From Corynebacterium sp. BD556 (GTDB lineage: Bacteria; Actinomycetota; Actinomycetes; Mycobacteriales; Mycobacteriaceae): a stretch of 64,000 nucleotides of DNA. The stretch covers positions 186,001-250,000 of the forward strand of contig NZ_CP141643.1 in assembly GCF_038452275.1 (NCBI RefSeq), written 5' to 3'. This document shows, one piece after another, positions 62,641 to 64,000 of this stretch. Positions within the stretch are counted from its first letter, which is position 1. Each line of letters opens with the position of its first letter. The notes beneath the pieces were generated by a model. The model made no database searches. It was given only the letters and a program-made list of their open reading frames with translations, and was not told the origin of the DNA. The position numbers and the translations under genes were made by a program.

Positions 62641-64000
62641 ATGGCTAACTTGATCAATCTCGAAAACGTCTCGAAGACATGGGGGCTTAAGACGCTTCTC
62701 GACGGTGTCTCGCTCGGCGTTCAATCCGGCGAGCGCATCGGAATCGTCGGCGTCAACGGCGGCGGCAAAACGACGCTTCTGGAGGTGCTCACCGGCGTCG
62801 AAAAGCCGGACGCTGGGCGCGTCTCCCACAACTCGAACTTGCGGATGGCGGTCGTGACCCAACGCTTCGACCTCGACGACACCTTGACGGTAGGGCAGGC
62901 CGTCGTCGAGCCGCTCGGTTTGCAGACCTTCGAGTGGGCGTCGAATGCAAAAGTGCGTGAGGTGCTCAAAGGCACGGGTGTGCATGAGTTGGGGCTAGAC
63001 ACGGCGGTGGGGAAACTCTCCGGTGGCGAGCGCCGCCGCGTCAACCTTGCGGCCGCGCTCGTCCAGGACCTGGACTTGGTTGTTTTAGACGAGCCAACCA
63101 ACCACCTAGACGTCGAGGGCGTGCAGTGGCTCGCCGATCACCTCACCGCGCGCCGGGTAGCGGTAGTTGTGGTCACCCACGACCGTTGGTTCCTCGACAC
63201 CGTAGCCACTTTGACCTGGGAAGTCCACGACGGCCAGGTTGACGTCTACGAAGGTGGCTACAACGACTGGACCTTTGCCCGCGCGGAGCGGGCCCGTCAG
63301 GCCGATGCGATAGAGCAGCGCAGGCAAAATCTCGCCCGCAAAGAGCTCGCCTGGCTGCGCCGCGGTGCGCCGGCGCGTACCTCCAAGCCGCGCTACCGCA
63401 TTGAGGCGGCGGAGGCTCTCATCGCCGATGTCGCAGCGCCCCGCGACAAGGTGGAGCTGATGTCTTTTTCCCGTCAGCGTCAGGGCAAAGTCGTCGTCGA
63501 GCTGGAGGATGCGCGCATTGAGGCGCCCGACGGGCGGCTGCTAGTGGATCATCTGACGTGGCGTCTCGCGCCGGGTGAGCGCATTGGCATCGTCGGCGTC
63601 AACGGCTCGGGCAAGACAACACTTCTCCGCACCTTGGCGGGTGAGTATCCTCTCGCGGCGGGAAAGCGCATCCAGGGACAGACAGCCAGGGTAGGTTGGC
63701 TGCGCCAGGAACTTGATGATCTTGACCCCACGCGGCGTCTCATCGACGCCGTGGAGGACGTGGCCACCTATGTACACATGGGGAAGGGGGAGATGTCAGC
63801 CTCTCAGCTCGCTGAGCGCCTTGGGTTTGCGCCGCAGCGTCAACGCACTCCGGTCGGTGACCTCTCCGGTGGCGAGCGTCGCCGACTGCAGCTCACGCGG
63901 GTGCTCATGGGGGAGCCGAACCTTCTGCTTCTCGACGAACCCACCAACGACCTCGACATTGACACCCTGCAGGAGCTTGAGGATCTGCTGGACAATTGGC
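62641..64000 (+). CDS. ABC-F family ATPase, cut by window edge
   Basis: The first 453 residues of a duplicated-ATPase ABC-F protein. ABC 1: GIVGVNGGGKTTLLEVL, LSGGERRRVNLAAAL, VVLDEPTNHLD. Then a linker with the charged helix pair (ARAERARQADAIEQRRQNLA). ABC 2: GIVGVNGSGKTTLLRTL, DLSGGERRRLQLTRVL, LLLDEPTNDLD. There are no membrane segments. It is of the Uup/EttA translation-factor type. The C-terminus lies beyond the window. Confidence 0.93.
   Translation, partial: MANLINLENVSKTWGLKTLLDGVSLGVQSGERIGIVGVNGGGKTTLLEVLTGVEKPDAGRVSHNSNLRMAVVTQRFDLDDTLTVGQAVVEPLGLQTFEWASNAKVREVLKGTGVHELGLDTAVGKLSGGERRRVNLAAALVQDLDLVVLDEPTNHLDVEGVQWLADHLTARRVAVVVVTHDRWFLDTVATLTWEVHDGQVDVYEGGYNDWTFARAERARQADAIEQRRQNLARKELAWLRRGAPARTSKPRYRIEAAEALIADVAAPRDKVELMSFSRQRQGKVVVELEDARIEAPDGRLLVDHLTWRLAPGERIGIVGVNGSGKTTLLRTLAGEYPLAAGKRIQGQTARVGWLRQELDDLDPTRRLIDAVEDVATYVHMGKGEMSASQLAERLGFAPQRQRTPVGDLSGGERRRLQLTRVLMGEPNLLLLDEPTNDLDIDTLQELEDLLDNW

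Overview
The window is chromosomal DNA of a high-GC actinobacterium, almost certainly a Corynebacterium. The gene order is that of the corynebacterial core genome: serC-gltA-FKBP, a DUF485/MctC acetate-type symporter pair, cysQ-thyA-folA-mycoredoxin, lhr, pgi-chorismate mutase-pcrA, purN-purH, amtR, an rpmB-rpmG-rpsN-rpsR cluster, rpmE-rpmF, htrA-moaB2-mscL, galU-glp-rimJ-glpR, pmt-rsmI-betP-metG, and tatD-rpf2-rsmA-ispE-ABC-F. Mycoredoxin, SepH, AmtR, Rpf2, GlpR and a protein O-mannosyltransferase all point to Corynebacteriales. Both window edges cut a gene (a DUF6928-type protein on the left, an ABC-F ATPase on the right).

Region by region. 1-9.6 kb: cell-division regulator SepH and serine biosynthesis on the minus strand, facing citrate synthase, a peptidyl-prolyl isomerase, an aldo/keto reductase and monocarboxylate uptake on the plus strand, then a secreted DUF1906 hydrolase-like protein and a hemolysin III-type membrane protein. 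9.6-24 kb: tRNA-Arg(CCU), a folate/thymidylate/mycoredoxin operon, two DNA-repair proteins (Lhr, Nei-type glycosylase), a DedA protein, a GCS2-type ligase, glucose-6-phosphate isomerase, chorismate mutase and PcrA. 24-30.5 kb: two secreted M23 peptidases, a DUF6350 membrane protein with purN-purH, a lipoprotein of the serine beta-lactamase fold and the nitrogen regulator AmtR. 30.6-33.8 kb: two ribosomal-protein operons without zinc-ribbon cysteines, each preceded by leader sequence with strong pairing potential. 33.9-41.7 kb: envelope protease HtrA with MoaB2 and MscL, but without the MprAB two-component genes that normally sit beside it; then the galU-glp-rimJ-glpR division/polar growth cluster and tRNA-Ala(CGC).

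41.7-48.3 kb is the accessory part: an IS21-family remnant, an IS3-family element with a 4-bp target duplication and a -1 frameshift signal, a META-domain lipoprotein, PEP carboxykinase, about 1 kb without a gene, and a zinc alcohol dehydrogenase. This block interrupts an otherwise conserved order. 48.3-64 kb returns to the core: an alkyladenine glycosylase lacking its zinc ligands, DoxX and zinc-finger membrane proteins, protein mannosylation, RsmI, a betP gene broken by one amber codon, MetG, a CynX-type transporter, TatD, Rpf2 behind a GlxR-like site, RsmA, IspE, a DEDDh exonuclease and an ABC-F ATPase.

The observations I rate highest are the structured leader in front of rpmB, the competing-stem leader in front of rpmE, the betP amber codon, the loss of mprAB beside htrA, and the composition of the 41.7-48.3 kb block. 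I did not find a new defence system, CRISPR array, prophage or biosynthetic cluster.
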